From NCBI GenBank assembly GCA_045533195.1, contig JAZSHI010000004.1:30501-94500 (forward strand): a stretch of 64,000 nt of DNA, read 5' to 3'. The first letter of the stretch is position 1. The number at the start of each line of letters is the position of its first letter. The DNA is from SIG607 sp045533195 (lineage in GTDB: Bacteria; Bacillota; Clostridia; Oscillospirales; Acutalibacteraceae). Below the pieces are notes generated by a model. It searched no databases. It had not been told where the DNA came from and saw nothing but the letters and a program-made list of their open reading frames with translations. The translations under genes and the position numbers were made by a program. Positions 9,177-17,899 of this stretch are shown piece after piece.

Positions 9177-9475
9177 TAAATCAGCAATGCGGTAACTAAA
9201 GATACAGCCGCCGCACAAAGCGCCACAACAATAAGCGGCTTTTTGAAATATGCGAGTATAAGCGCAGTAACGGTTCCCGAAAGAGCCGAATAAAACTCTC
9301 CTGTTGAATAAAATATGGAAGGAAAAGTCATAGCAGAAAGAACCGAATACGGCACGTAATAAAGAAAACTTTTTATAAAGTTTGATTTTATCTTGCGTCT
9401 GAAGGCCGTAAAGGGTATCATACGGATAAGATATGTTACCCCTGCCATTACAAAAATATAAATTGCAATACTCAT
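9176..9475 (-). CDS. azlD: AzlD-type small subunit of a branched-chain amino acid exporter
   Basis: This 99-residue, four-span membrane protein has 'GVTYLIRMIPFTAFRRKIKSNFIKSFLYYVPYSVLSAMTFP', a signature of the AzlD family (Pfam AzlD). AzlD works with AzlC as a LIV-E type exporter of branched-chain amino acids and their analogues. Its start overlaps the azlC stop by 4 bases, which indicates translational coupling, and it is the last gene of the pncB operon. Confidence 0.9.
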   Translation of the reverse strand: MSIAIYIFVMAGVTYLIRMIPFTAFRRKIKSNFIKSFLYYVPYSVLSAMTFPSIFYSTGEFYSALSGTVTALILAYFKKPLIVVALCAAAVSLVTALLI

Positions 9476-10164
9476 TCCTGCGCCTCCTTAACGGGAAACA
9501 CAAGTGCCGCTACAGCAGAAGTGATAATCGCGCATATAATTATGGCAAAACCTGCCGACAGACTTGTAAGATATTTAAAGATAACACTTAAGGCTATGGA
9601 TATCAGCGAAGCAAAAAGCACCTTTTTATTTTCCCTTGCAACAGGAACAACAATTGCCACAAACATTGCATAAAGCATTATACCTAAAGCGCCCGTTATA
9701 ACTGCAGGTAAAAAAGAACCTGCCAAAGCACCTATTAGGGTACCGCTTGTCCATCCAATCCACGATATAAATATCATACCAAGCATATAGGCAGCCGTTA
9801 TAGGTGATTTTTGTGAGTAAGTAAGCGCAAAAATCTCATCAGTAATGCCAAAAGCGGTAATCATTCGCGAAGGCACACCAAAAGAAGAATCAAGCTTTTG
9901 CGAAAGCGATATTCCCATAAGCGCATAGCGAAGATTTATTATAAGCTGTGTAAGAGCCATTTCTATAAGCGTACCTGCCGAAGCGATTATTTCAATACCT
10001 GCCGCTTGACCTGCTGAGGTCAGATTAGTAGCAGAAATAATTGTCGCCTCAATAAAGGAAAGACCGCTCGACACAGCAGTTATACCAAGACCGAAAGATA
10101 CCGAAAGATACCCAAGAAAAATCGGCAATCCGTGAATAACACCTTTACCGAAGGTAAGCTTCAA
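9472..10164 (-). CDS. azlC: AzlC-type large subunit of a branched-chain amino acid exporter
   Basis: This protein of about 230 residues has the AzlC layout: 'GVIHGLPIFLGYLSVSFGLG' at the N-terminus, then hydrophobic hairpins and 'LRYALMGISLSQKL'. With AzlD it forms a permease thought to export valine, leucine and isoleucine; there is no ATPase subunit. I chose a TTG start at 10164 preceded by AAAGGAAG; a TTG 30 bases upstream (10194) would overlap the lipoprotein gene by 13 bases and has a poorer ribosome-binding site. No Lrp-type regulator is adjacent. Confidence 0.87.
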   Translation of the reverse strand: MKLTFGKGVIHGLPIFLGYLSVSFGLGITAVSSGLSFIEATIISATNLTSAGQAAGIEIIASAGTLIEMALTQLIINLRYALMGISLSQKLDSSFGVPSRMITAFGITDEIFALTYSQKSPITAAYMLGMIFISWIGWTSGTLIGALAGSFLPAVITGALGIMLYAMFVAIVVPVARENKKVLFASLISIALSVIFKYLTSLSAGFAIIICAIITSAVAALVFPVKEAQE

Positions 10165-10181
10165 TTTATATAACTTCCTTT

Positions 10182-10775
10182 CTACGCTACCCAATTTTCC
10201 GTATTATAGATAACTCCCGCAATAAGAACATCATTTTCAAAGTAGAAAACAAGAACGTTATTATCTATAGAGCAGGTAAGTTTTCTGCAATTTTCAATAC
10301 TAAAGGGCATAAAGAAAAATTCGTCTTCATCGGCAATATCGGCAGTAACCTCTAATTTTTCCTGTTCCAAAGCTGTTTTGACGGTATATTCACCTGTTTG
10401 TCCTACAGAAAATCCGTATATATCGGTAAATCCTACGATACAAGAAATACCTTTTTCTTCATTACCAACGTTATAGTAATAATAAAAATCGGGAGCATTG
10501 TAGTAGTTATAATCGGTTCCTTCAACAAGAACTATTTCTTCTCCCTGACAGAGATTTGCATTCTCTTCATTCATATGCTTTTCTATCTGCTTTTCAATAT
10601 CCTTAATAGGAGTTCCCAAAGCAAACTCTGCTTCTTTAACCTGTCCTGTTTTTAAAAAGTATTCAATATCAACGCTGTAGCCTTCATCCTTTTTGTTTTC
10701 GCCGCAACCCACAAGTGTAAACACAAGTATAGCAGCGCAAAGTAAAGCAATTATACGCTTCATAATATTCAACAT
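10182..10775 (-). CDS. Putative lipoprotein of unknown function
   Basis: The 197-residue protein starts at an ATG with AAGGAG 7 bases upstream; a second ATG lies four codons in. A signal sequence ends in the lipobox L-V-G-C ('LVFTLVGCGENK'), so the mature protein should be lipid-anchored outside the membrane, where Lgt (30 kb away here) would act. The mature part is acidic and aromatic ('YNYYNAPDFYYYYNVG') with no family I recognise. It lies between pncB and azlC in the same operon. Confidence 0.7.
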   Translation of the reverse strand: MLNIMKRIIALLCAAILVFTLVGCGENKKDEGYSVDIEYFLKTGQVKEAEFALGTPIKDIEKQIEKHMNEENANLCQGEEIVLVEGTDYNYYNAPDFYYYYNVGNEEKGISCIVGFTDIYGFSVGQTGEYTVKTALEQEKLEVTADIADEDEFFFMPFSIENCRKLTCSIDNNVLVFYFENDVLIAGVIYNTENWVA

Positions 10776-10786
10776 ATCCTTTCTCC

Positions 10787-12226
10787 TTATTTAGAATGTT
10801 TATGCAAAAGTTCGCTTCTCTGTTCCCAAAGCTTCTGAGAAAGATCGACATAATAGGTATGAGGCTTTTCAAAACGTTTTACTTCATCCCACAAAAGCTC
10901 AACCTGTTCCTTACAGTATTTTGCAATTTCACTGACAGAGGGACTTTCATAAACCTGCTGTCCTTTTTCAAAAATTTTAACCTGAAGTTTTTTAGCCACA
11001 AAGTTTTCAACCGTTTTACGCTTCCACGTATATTCGGGATGGAAGATTTCATAGGGCTTCGTATCATCTATTTTTTCTTCTCCCAAGGTCATTACATCAG
11101 CAATACATTTTCCTGTTTCTTTATCAAAAAGACGCCAAGGAATTTTAACACCCGGTATGGTAATTTTGGCAGTATTTTCGCTGATTTTGATTTTAGGGAT
11201 AATTACTCCGTCCTTTTCAACGGCAACAAGCTTATAAACACCGCCGAAAACCGGTTCTTTTGCGGCAGTAATAAGACGTTCGCCCACACCGAAAATATCC
11301 ACCTTTGCCCCCTGAATAAGCATATCTCTGATAAGATATTCATCAAGTGAATTTGAAACAACGATTTTACAGTCTTCATACCCTGCATCATCAAGCATCT
11401 TTCTTGCTTTTTTGGTGATATAGGTGATATCGCCGCTATCAATTCTTATGCCTCGCGGATGTTTACCCATAGGCTTTAATACTTCATCAAAGACCTTAAT
11501 AGCGTTCGGAATACCGCTTTTAAGTACGTTATAGGTATCTACAAGAAGTGTTGTACTGTCGGGATATTTTTGAGCATATGTCTTAAAGGCTTCATATTCA
11601 CTTTCGAAAAGCTGTACCCAGCTATGCGCCATAGTGCCCGAAGGAGTAACGTCAAAATCTTTACCCGAAAGAACGCAAGCAGTACCCGTGCAGCCGCCAA
11701 TAATTGCCGCCCTTGCGCCATATACCGCTCCGTCATATCCGTGAGCGCGGCGTGAACCAAATTCAAGTACAGGTCTTCCCTCTGCCGCTCTTACAATTCG
11801 GTTAGCCTTGGTAGCAATAAGAGATTGATGGTTAATTGTAAGAAGCACCATAGTTTCCACAAGAAAAGCCTGCATAATAGGGCCTCTGACCGTAATAATA
11901 GGCTCTTTTGGAAAAATCGGTGTTCCTTCGGGAACTGCCCATACATCACACTCGAATTTAAAGTTTTTAAGAAAATCAAGGTAGCGTTCATCAAAAAGAT
12001 TTAACCCTCTTAAATACTCAATATCGCTTTCACTAAACGAAAGGTTTTTAAAGTAGTCGATAAGCTGGTTAAGTCCTGCCATTACAGCATATCCGCCCTC
12101 CTCGGGAACACGGCGGAAAAACATATCAAAATAAGCAATGGTGCCCTCCATTGAACTATCCAGTATTCCGTTAGCCATGGTCATTTCGTAAAGGTCCATA
12201 AGCATACTTAAATTTCTGTTATCCAT
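10787..12226 (-). CDS. pncB: Nicotinate phosphoribosyltransferase
   Basis: This 479-residue protein converts nicotinate and PRPP to nicotinate mononucleotide in the NAD salvage pathway. Typical family segments are 'LYEMTMANGILDSSMEGTIAYFDMFFRRVPEEGGYAVMAGL' at the N-terminus (split here: residues 12-52), 'EFGSRRAHGYDGAVYGARAAIIGG' and 'GIRIDSGDITYITKKAR'. It is the first gene of an operon with a lipoprotein and azlCD and has its own near-consensus promoter. The CinA/PncC-like protein at 22398 is the other pyridine-nucleotide gene of the window. Confidence 0.95.
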   Translation of the reverse strand: MDNRNLSMLMDLYEMTMANGILDSSMEGTIAYFDMFFRRVPEEGGYAVMAGLNQLIDYFKNLSFSESDIEYLRGLNLFDERYLDFLKNFKFECDVWAVPEGTPIFPKEPIITVRGPIMQAFLVETMVLLTINHQSLIATKANRIVRAAEGRPVLEFGSRRAHGYDGAVYGARAAIIGGCTGTACVLSGKDFDVTPSGTMAHSWVQLFESEYEAFKTYAQKYPDSTTLLVDTYNVLKSGIPNAIKVFDEVLKPMGKHPRGIRIDSGDITYITKKARKMLDDAGYEDCKIVVSNSLDEYLIRDMLIQGAKVDIFGVGERLITAAKEPVFGGVYKLVAVEKDGVIIPKIKISENTAKITIPGVKIPWRLFDKETGKCIADVMTLGEEKIDDTKPYEIFHPEYTWKRKTVENFVAKKLQVKIFEKGQQVYESPSVSEIAKYCKEQVELLWDEVKRFEKPHTYYVDLSQKLWEQRSELLHKHSK

Positions 12227-12252
12227 ACCGTACCTCGATTTGTTTTTTATTT

Positions 12253-12281
12253 ATAATACCCTAAAATTCCCGCATTGTCAA
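12253..12281 (-). promoter_or_regulatory. Sigma-A promoter of pncB
   Basis: On the minus strand a perfect TTGACA (12281-12276), 17 bases, TATTAT (12258-12253), about 26 bases before the pncB start. This is one of the strongest promoters in the window by consensus match. Confidence 0.85.
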
Positions 12282-12292
12282 TGAGAGCAACG

Positions 12293-12335
12293 CAAAAAAT
12301 AATTCTCCGAAATAACTTTTCGAAGAATTATTTTG
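12293..12335 (-). terminator. Second terminator downstream of clpX
   Basis: A 15-bp stem (12298-12312 with 12318-12332, one mismatch) with loop TAACT is followed on the minus strand by TTTTTTGCG. It forms a tandem pair with the hairpin at 12347-12376 and insulates pncB. Confidence 0.8.
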
Positions 12336-12343
12336 TTGTATAA

Positions 12344-12378
12344 CGAAAACCACCGATTTTTATTAATCGGTGGTTTAA
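12344..12378 (-). terminator. First terminator downstream of clpX
   Basis: A 12-bp perfect stem (12347-12358 with 12365-12376) immediately follows the clpX stop codon. On the minus strand it is trailed by TTTTCGTTATA. The tail is short, which may explain the back-up terminator. Confidence 0.75.
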
Positions 12379-12379
12379 A

Positions 12380-13630
12380 TTATTCCTTATATTCAATAAC
12401 AGCTTCTTTTCCATCTACTGTGGCTTTTGTAACTGTTACTGTTTTTATATTGCTTTCAGAAGGAGTATTATACATAAGCGGTTGCAGGGTGGCTTCGATA
12501 ATAGAGCGAAGACCTCTCGCGCCCGTTTTACGCTCAATGGTAAGCTCTGCAATGCGCTCTAACGCTTCTTTTTCAAAAATAAGCTCTACACCATCAAGGG
12601 TAAAAAGCGCCTGATACTGTTTAACAATGGAGTTTTTAGGTTCGGTCATAATGCGAATAAGGGTTTGTTTATCCATACCCTTAAGACCTGTAACAACGGG
12701 AAGTCTGCCCACAAGTTCGGGGATAAGCCCAAATTTCACAAGGTCCTGATGGGTTGCATTTTCAGCAGCCGCAATAGCTTCTTTGCTTTTTGGAGATTTA
12801 ACATCTGCCCCAAATCCAAGGCTTGAGCCGCCGATTCTGCGCTCGATAATCTTATCAATACCGTCAAATGCGCCCGAACATATAAATAGAATATTGGTTG
12901 TATTTATCTGTATAAATTCCTGCTGAGGATGTTTTCTTCCACCCTGAGGCGGAACGTTTGCTACCGTACCTTCAAGAATCTTAAGAAGCGCCTGCTGAAC
13001 ACCCTCACCGCTTACGTCACGGGTAATGGATGTGTTCTCGCTTTTTCTTGCGATTTTATCAATCTCATCAATATAGATAATACCGCGTTCAGCCTTCTCA
13101 ATATCATAATCTGCCGCCTGAATAAGACGAAGAAGTATATTTTCAACGTCCTCGCCCACATAACCGGCTTCGGTTAAGGTGGTGGCATCGGTAATAGCAA
13201 TCGGAACCTCTAAAATTTTAGAAAGAGTCTGAGCGAGAAGGGTTTTACCAACACCCGTAGGTCCTAAAAGAAGGACGTTACTTTTGGCAAGTTCAACACT
13301 TTCATCACTCTGTTTGAAAATGCGCTTATAATGGTTATAAACGGCAACCGAAAGAGTGATTTTTGCCTCTTCCTGACCAATAACATATTCGTCAAGCTTC
13401 TCTTTTATTTCTCTGGGTTTTGGAAGTACAAATTCTTTTTCCTCGTTTTTATGAGTCTTGCGACGGGGTTTTGCGTCCTCCGGCTCATCACCATACAAAA
13501 GAGTGTTACAAAAGCTTATGCAGGAATCACAGATATATACTCCCGGTCCTTCGATAATTCTGCCGACCTCTTCCTGCGTTTTACCGCAGAAAGAGCATCG
13601 AACCTGTTTAGTTGAATCTTTAGTAGGCAT
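12380..13630 (-). CDS. clpX: ClpX, ATP-dependent unfoldase of the ClpXP protease
   Basis: This 416-residue AAA+ protein unfolds substrates and feeds them into ClpP. The N-terminal zinc-binding domain uses C12, C15, C34 and C37; 'GPTGVGKTLLAQTL' is Walker A, 'IIYIDEIDKIA' Walker B, 'RRIGGSSLGFG' includes the RKH-like pore region, and 'ERKTGARGLRSI' is sensor 2. Its ATG overlaps the clpP stop in TAATG, giving tight coupling. The order tig-clpP-clpX is the standard chaperone/protease operon. Confidence 0.97.
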   Translation of the reverse strand: MPTKDSTKQVRCSFCGKTQEEVGRIIEGPGVYICDSCISFCNTLLYGDEPEDAKPRRKTHKNEEKEFVLPKPREIKEKLDEYVIGQEEAKITLSVAVYNHYKRIFKQSDESVELAKSNVLLLGPTGVGKTLLAQTLSKILEVPIAITDATTLTEAGYVGEDVENILLRLIQAADYDIEKAERGIIYIDEIDKIARKSENTSITRDVSGEGVQQALLKILEGTVANVPPQGGRKHPQQEFIQINTTNILFICSGAFDGIDKIIERRIGGSSLGFGADVKSPKSKEAIAAAENATHQDLVKFGLIPELVGRLPVVTGLKGMDKQTLIRIMTEPKNSIVKQYQALFTLDGVELIFEKEALERIAELTIERKTGARGLRSIIEATLQPLMYNTPSESNIKTVTVTKATVDGKEAVIEYKE

Positions 13631-14223
13631 TAGTTACCTCTCTTAGCGATAACCTTGTCAACAATACCGTACTCTTGAGCCTCATTTGCTGTCATCCAAT
13701 TATCTCTATCGGTGTCAACAGCAATCTGATCTAAAGGTTTACCTGTATTCTCGGATAAGATTTTATTAAGATTTTCTCTTGTGCGTTCAATATGACGGGC
13801 AGAAATAAGAATATCACTTGCCTGTCCCTGAGCGCCGCCCAATGGCTGATGAATCATAACCTCTGCATTGGGAAGAGCATAACGTTTGCCCTTTGCACCG
13901 CTGGAAAGAAGGAATGCGCCCATACTTGCCGCCATACCGATACAAATGGTAGAAACATCACATTTAATATACTGCATTGTATCATAAATAGCCATACCAG
14001 CAGATACGCTTCCTCCGGGACTGTTGATATAAAAGCTTATATCCTTGTCCGGATCCTGTCCCTCAAGATAAAGCATCTGAGCAACTATAAGGCTGGCGGA
14101 AGCATCGTCAACCTGTCCGTTAAGCATAATTATACGGTCATTTAAAAGACGGGAAAAAATATCGTAAGAACGCTCTCCGCGGCTTGTTTGTTCAACGACC
14201 ATAGGAACTAAATTCATATCCAT
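13630..14223 (-). CDS. clpP: ClpP protease subunit
   Basis: The 197-residue serine peptidase assembles into the ClpXP degradation chamber. The catalytic triad is visible as S100 ('GMAASMGAF'), H125 ('MIHQPLGG') and D174 ('DRDNW'). I chose the ATG at 14223, with GGAGG 7 bases upstream, over an upstream frame extension to 14256. It lies 54 bases after trigger factor and overlaps clpX by one base. Confidence 0.97.
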   Translation of the reverse strand: MDMNLVPMVVEQTSRGERSYDIFSRLLNDRIIMLNGQVDDASASLIVAQMLYLEGQDPDKDISFYINSPGGSVSAGMAIYDTMQYIKCDVSTICIGMAASMGAFLLSSGAKGKRYALPNAEVMIHQPLGGAQGQASDILISARHIERTRENLNKILSENTGKPLDQIAVDTDRDNWMTANEAQEYGIVDKVIAKRGN

Positions 14224-14277
14224 AACAATACCTCCATTATATATGATTATGCACAAATACCGCTTTTAATAATCAGA

Positions 14278-15879
14278 TTATTCCTCTGTTTTAGCAGTAG
14301 TCTTCTTGGTAGTAGTTGTTTTCTTTGCAGCAGGCTTCTTCTCAGCTTCACCCTCAGCCTTTTTAACGGTAGAGGTTGTCTTTTTAGCAGCAGGCTTCTT
14401 TTCGGTTTCGCCTTCAGCCTTTTTAGCGGTAGAAGTAGTCTTCTTAGCTGTAGAGGAAGTTGTGGTCTTCTTAGCGGTAGAAGATGTAGTCTTCTTTGCT
14501 GCAGGTTTCTTTTCAGCATCGCCTTCGGTCTTCTTAGCAGTAGAAGTCTTCTTAGCGGCAGGCTTCTTAGGAGCCTTTTCGCTGATAGCGTCAACGTCGG
14601 TAATAACAGCGCTGGACTTAACAAGGTCAAGAGCCTTTTCTACAGCGATGTCCTTCTTAAGCTCTTCAGCAGGAACAGCAGCCTTAACCTGCTCTGCAGG
14701 AATAGAGTACATCTCTGCCATTTCTTCATACTTCTTGTCAACGTCTTCGTCACTAACAGCAATGTTTTCAAGCTTAACAATTTTTTCAAGAGCAAGACGC
14801 ATCTTAACCTGCTTTTCAGCCTGAGGACGATAGGTCTTGGAAATCTCTTCGATGGTAGCGCCTGTGTACTTAATATAGTTTTCAAGGCTCATACCCTGAG
14901 ACTGTAAACGGTAATCAAGGTCGCGAAGGTTCTGCTGAACTCTGTTATTATACATAGCTTCAGGAATTTCGCCCTTAATAGAATCAATAATCTGATCGAG
15001 AAGTCTTGTTTCGGTCTCGTCTTCAGCAGCCTTCTGCTTTCTCTCAAGCGCCTTTGCTTTGAGGTCAGCCTTAAGGTCAGCAAGAGTATCAAATTCGCTT
15101 ACGTCTTTAGCAAATTCATCATCAATTTCGGGAAGCTCACGCTTCTTGATTTCGTGAAGCTTAACCTTAAATACCGCTTCTTTACCTGCAAGGTCAGCAG
15201 CGTGATATTCAGCGGGGAAAGTAACGTTTACGTCAAATTCTTCACCGATATTCTTACCAACTATCTGCTCTTCAAAGCCGGGGATAAACTGACCTGAACC
15301 AAGAGTAAGGGTATAAGCTTCACCCTTGCCGCCCTCGAAAGCAACACCGTCAACATAACCGTCAAAATCAATAACGGTAATGTCATCCATAGCAGCTGCT
15401 CTGTCCTCAACAGCAACAACTCTTGCGTTTCTATCAGCCATAGCCTTAACAGACTCTTCGATTTCAGCGTCGTCAACGCTTACTTTAAGGCGTTCTTCTT
15501 TAAGACCTTTATATTCACCGATTTCGATTTCGGGAACAACGGTAAGGGTTACTTTAAAGTCAACGCCATCTTCCTTGCTGATAGAAACAAGGTCGAAGTC
15601 CATCTTATCGTCAACAATTTCTACACCCGCTTCATTTGCAGCCTCCTCAAGTGCCGCACCATAAAGGCTGTCCAAGGTATCCTGGAAGAATGCTTCTGCA
15701 CCGTAATACTTTTCAATAAAGCTTACGGGAGCCTTACCCTTACGGAAACCGGGAACGGTGATTTTTTTGCTCTCACGACGCATTACATCACTAAGAGCCT
15801 TTCTGAATGTTTCTCCGTCGATAACTACCTCAAGTTCATAACGGTTAGTATCAACTTTTTTTGCATTTTTTAAACTCAT
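14278..15879 (-). CDS. tig: Trigger factor with an unusual Lys/Ala/Thr-rich C-terminal tail
   Basis: This 533-residue ribosome-bound chaperone and peptidyl-prolyl isomerase has 'GFRKGKAP' (residues 44-51) as the ribosome-docking signature, an FKBP-type domain at about 155-245 and a helical substrate-binding domain at about 255-430. Normal trigger factors end near residue 430. Here about 99 residues follow (435-533), made of repeats such as 'EKKPAAKKTTSTAKKAEGE', similar in composition to histone H1 and to bacterial DNA- or RNA-binding tails. GGAGG precedes the ATG. It is the first gene of tig-clpP-clpX. Confidence 0.95.
   Translation of the reverse strand: MSLKNAKKVDTNRYELEVVIDGETFRKALSDVMRRESKKITVPGFRKGKAPVSFIEKYYGAEAFFQDTLDSLYGAALEEAANEAGVEIVDDKMDFDLVSISKEDGVDFKVTLTVVPEIEIGEYKGLKEERLKVSVDDAEIEESVKAMADRNARVVAVEDRAAAMDDITVIDFDGYVDGVAFEGGKGEAYTLTLGSGQFIPGFEEQIVGKNIGEEFDVNVTFPAEYHAADLAGKEAVFKVKLHEIKKRELPEIDDEFAKDVSEFDTLADLKADLKAKALERKQKAAEDETETRLLDQIIDSIKGEIPEAMYNNRVQQNLRDLDYRLQSQGMSLENYIKYTGATIEEISKTYRPQAEKQVKMRLALEKIVKLENIAVSDEDVDKKYEEMAEMYSIPAEQVKAAVPAEELKKDIAVEKALDLVKSSAVITDVDAISEKAPKKPAAKKTSTAKKTEGDAEKKPAAKKTTSSTAKKTTTSSTAKKTTSTAKKAEGETEKKPAAKKTTSTVKKAEGEAEKKPAAKKTTTTKKTTAKTEE
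14281..14575 (-). repeat. Tandem repeats encoding the trigger factor tail
   Basis: Degenerate in-frame repeats encode units such as 'KKPAAKKTT' (four copies) and 'STAKKTT'. Long open frames on the other strand and in another minus frame here are by-products of this biased composition. Changes in copy number would keep the frame. Confidence 0.7.
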
Positions 15880-15964
15880 GGAAATACCTCCGCAAAATTT
15901 ATCAACATATACTATAACACATATTTTTAAAAATTTCTACATTTTTTGGAAAAATTTTTAAATT

Positions 15965-16642
15965 TTATTTAATAAAATAAGGAGTAAAGTCTATACAATC
16001 GCAGGAAATAAGTTTAAAGGTCACATTCTCGTGTTCCTTAGGGCTGCTATTAAGCCCCGAACCGTGTATATGGCCATGATAAACTGTATTTATTCCGTAC
16101 TCCTTTAACACGCTGAATATCGGTTCGATTGCCGCTCCGTTAAGCACAGGCGGATAGTGCATAAAAACAATAGGTTCAAGACCTCTGATTATTGCCGACT
16201 CAATAGAAGCTTTGAGCCTACCTGCTTCTCTGCTTACAATCGCTTTATCGCTTTCTTTTTCGGGAAACCAACCTCGGCTCCCGCAAATTCCGTAACCGTT
16301 TGCTTCATAAGAGTTATTAAAAACTATTTCTATTGTTTTAATATTTTCTTTTTCAAAAAATTCGTGAATTTTTTTGGCGGTTGACCACCACAAATCGTGA
16401 TTACCCTTTAAAAGAATTTTTTTGCCCGGAAGAGAATCTATAAAACGAAAATCCGGCAATGCTTCCTCAATTTTAAGCGCCCACGAAAAATCCCCCGGCA
16501 AAACAACTACGTCTTCATCTGTTACTAACCGCTTCCAATTTGCCTTTAGACGTTCAGTATGATTATCCCAACCGTAAAAAATATCCATAGGCTTATCGCT
16601 CCCAAATGATAAATGCAAATCAGAAATGCCAAAAATTTTCAA
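15965..16642 (-). CDS. Calcineurin-like metallophosphoesterase
   Basis: About 225 residues starting at a TTG (16642) with AGGAGG 7 bases upstream; the longer frame to 16687 has no such signal. The metal-binding motifs of the superfamily are present: 'DLHLS' (D-x-H), 'GDFSWA', 'GNHDLWW', 'MHYPP' and 'GHIHG'. It is a cytoplasmic phosphoesterase of unknown substrate, often annotated only as a phosphohydrolase in Clostridia. It stands between tig and a divergent DUF1540 gene. Confidence 0.8.
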   Translation of the reverse strand: MKIFGISDLHLSFGSDKPMDIFYGWDNHTERLKANWKRLVTDEDVVVLPGDFSWALKIEEALPDFRFIDSLPGKKILLKGNHDLWWSTAKKIHEFFEKENIKTIEIVFNNSYEANGYGICGSRGWFPEKESDKAIVSREAGRLKASIESAIIRGLEPIVFMHYPPVLNGAAIEPIFSVLKEYGINTVYHGHIHGSGLNSSPKEHENVTFKLISCDCIDFTPYFIK

Positions 16643-16727
16643 AAAATTCCCTCCTTTTAATCTAAATAATATTTTCTTTTCGGACAATAATATTATTGAC
16701 CGACAGGTCTGAAAGGAAAATGATATT

Positions 16728-16898
16728 ATGGAAAACCACTCTTGTGAAAAACCGATCCCCGGAATTCTTTGCGATGCAACACACTGTATTCATCACACAC
16801 AAGATGACCGTTGCTGTGCCGGTGCAATTCAGGTAGGCTACAAAAGCGCATGTGAATGTAGCGAAACAGCTTGTACAACATTTAAAGCAAAGAATTAA
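16728..16898 (+). CDS. Small cysteine-rich DUF1540 protein
   Basis: A 56-residue open frame, ATG at 16728 and TAA at 16896-16898, with AAGG about 11 bases upstream. It has eight cysteines: C6, C15, C20, C29, C30, C42, C44 and C49. 'CDATHCIHHTQDDRCCAGAIQVGYKSA' (residues 15-41) and 'TACTTF' near the end match the DUF1540 pattern of short, metal-binding-like proteins common in Clostridia. The function is unknown. It is divergent from the metallophosphoesterase gene and ends at a strong hairpin. Confidence 0.85.
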   Translation: MENHSCEKPIPGILCDATHCIHHTQDDRCCAGAIQVGYKSACECSETACTTFKAKN

Positions 16899-16904
16899 AT
16901 TGCC

Positions 16905-16930
16905 AAAAGCACCCGAAAGGGTGCTTTTCG
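16905..16930. terminator. Bidirectional terminator between the DUF1540 gene and yraN
   Basis: AAAAGCACCC (16905-16914), loop GAAA, GGGTGCTTTT (16919-16928): a perfect 10-bp stem with a GNRA tetraloop, usable by both converging transcripts. Confidence 0.85.
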
Positions 16931-16931
16931 G

Positions 16932-17297
16932 TTATTCAAAGGCATTTTTAATATAATTTAAAGAAAATTTATACTCACCGTTTTCCACCCTTACCGTAAT
17001 AGCAGATACATCAAAGCGGTAACGGTAATCAAGATGAAGCTTTGAAATAAAATCTCTTGCCGTATGCTTTATTCTTCTTTGTTTTAATTTATCTACCGCT
17101 TCTTCGGGAGCAACCAAAAAATCCTCAAAACGAGTTTTTACCTCCACAAACAAAAGCAAATTGTCCTTTTCGGCTATGATATCAATTTCACCGAAACGAC
17201 TGTGGTAATTTCTTTTAAAGATGAAAAAACCGTGCTTTTTAAGAAAATCAACCGTTATCTCTTCACCTTTTCTGCCGAGATAATAAACGTCGCTCAT
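16932..17297 (-). CDS. YraN/UPF0102 family protein, endonuclease-like fold
   Basis: The 121-residue protein shows the UPF0102 pattern 'GRKGEEITVDFLKKHGFFIFKRNYHSRFGEIDIIAEKDNLLLFVEVKTR'; the E-D-EVK residues form a PD-(D/E)XK nuclease-like site. Its role is not established, although homologues sit next to rnhB in many bacteria as here. It overlaps rnhB by 4 bases and is the last gene of the rplS operon. Confidence 0.9.
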   Translation of the reverse strand: MSDVYYLGRKGEEITVDFLKKHGFFIFKRNYHSRFGEIDIIAEKDNLLLFVEVKTRFEDFLVAPEEAVDKLKQRRIKHTARDFISKLHLDYRYRFDVSAITVRVENGEYKFSLNYIKNAFE

Positions 17298-17899
17298 AGC
17301 AGTTTTTTAAGAAAAGACGGACGGTGAATTTCGGTTACGCCAAACTCTCTTATAGCATCTATATGGGCTTTAGTTCCGTAACCTTTATGCTTTTCAAAGC
17401 TATACTGTGGATATTTTTCTGCATATTCAAGTAAAAGTCTGTCCCTTGTCACCTTAGCAAGAATACTCGCTGCCGCAATCGACATACTTTTAGAGTCACC
17501 TTTAACCACACATTCACCATCAGTTTCAAGCTGCGGCGGAAAGCGGTTTCCGTCTATAAGCACATAGTCAGCCTTTATTTTTAATTGTTCCACAGCACGT
17601 GTCATTGCAATATAGGTTGCCCCCAAAATGTTGAATTCTTCAATTTCTTCAACACTTGCAAAGGCAATACCATATGCCGTTGCCTTACTATTTATAACTT
17701 CAAAAAGAGCTTCTCTTTTCTTTTCGCTCAACTTTTTTGAGTCATCAAGGCCTTCTATAACCGTTCCTTCGGGCAGTATAACGGCAGCGGCGCAAACAGG
17801 CCCTGCAAGAGGTCCCCTTCCTGCTTCATCAACTCCGCAAACATATTTATATCCCTTTAAGGCGGCGGAATTTTCATAACTGTAATCAGGCATTTTCAT
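17294..17899 (-). CDS. rnhB: Ribonuclease HII
   Basis: This 201-residue enzyme cleaves RNA in RNA-DNA hybrids and starts ribonucleotide excision repair. The signature 'GVDEAGRGPLAGPV' (residues 22-35) carries the D-E pair and the GRG motif that recognises the ribose-deoxyribose junction; later acidic residues occur in 'VLIDGNRFPP'. It overlaps rbgA by 14 bases and yraN by 4, in a conserved operon. Confidence 0.95.
   Translation of the reverse strand: MKMPDYSYENSAALKGYKYVCGVDEAGRGPLAGPVCAAAVILPEGTVIEGLDDSKKLSEKKREALFEVINSKATAYGIAFASVEEIEEFNILGATYIAMTRAVEQLKIKADYVLIDGNRFPPQLETDGECVVKGDSKSMSIAAASILAKVTRDRLLLEYAEKYPQYSFEKHKGYGTKAHIDAIREFGVTEIHRPSFLKKLL

Noticed and set aside
14247..14824. Antisense and out-of-frame long open frames over the end of tig
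   Set aside because: They arise from the biased Lys/Ala/Thr repeat; tig itself has conserved domains, start signal and operon position.
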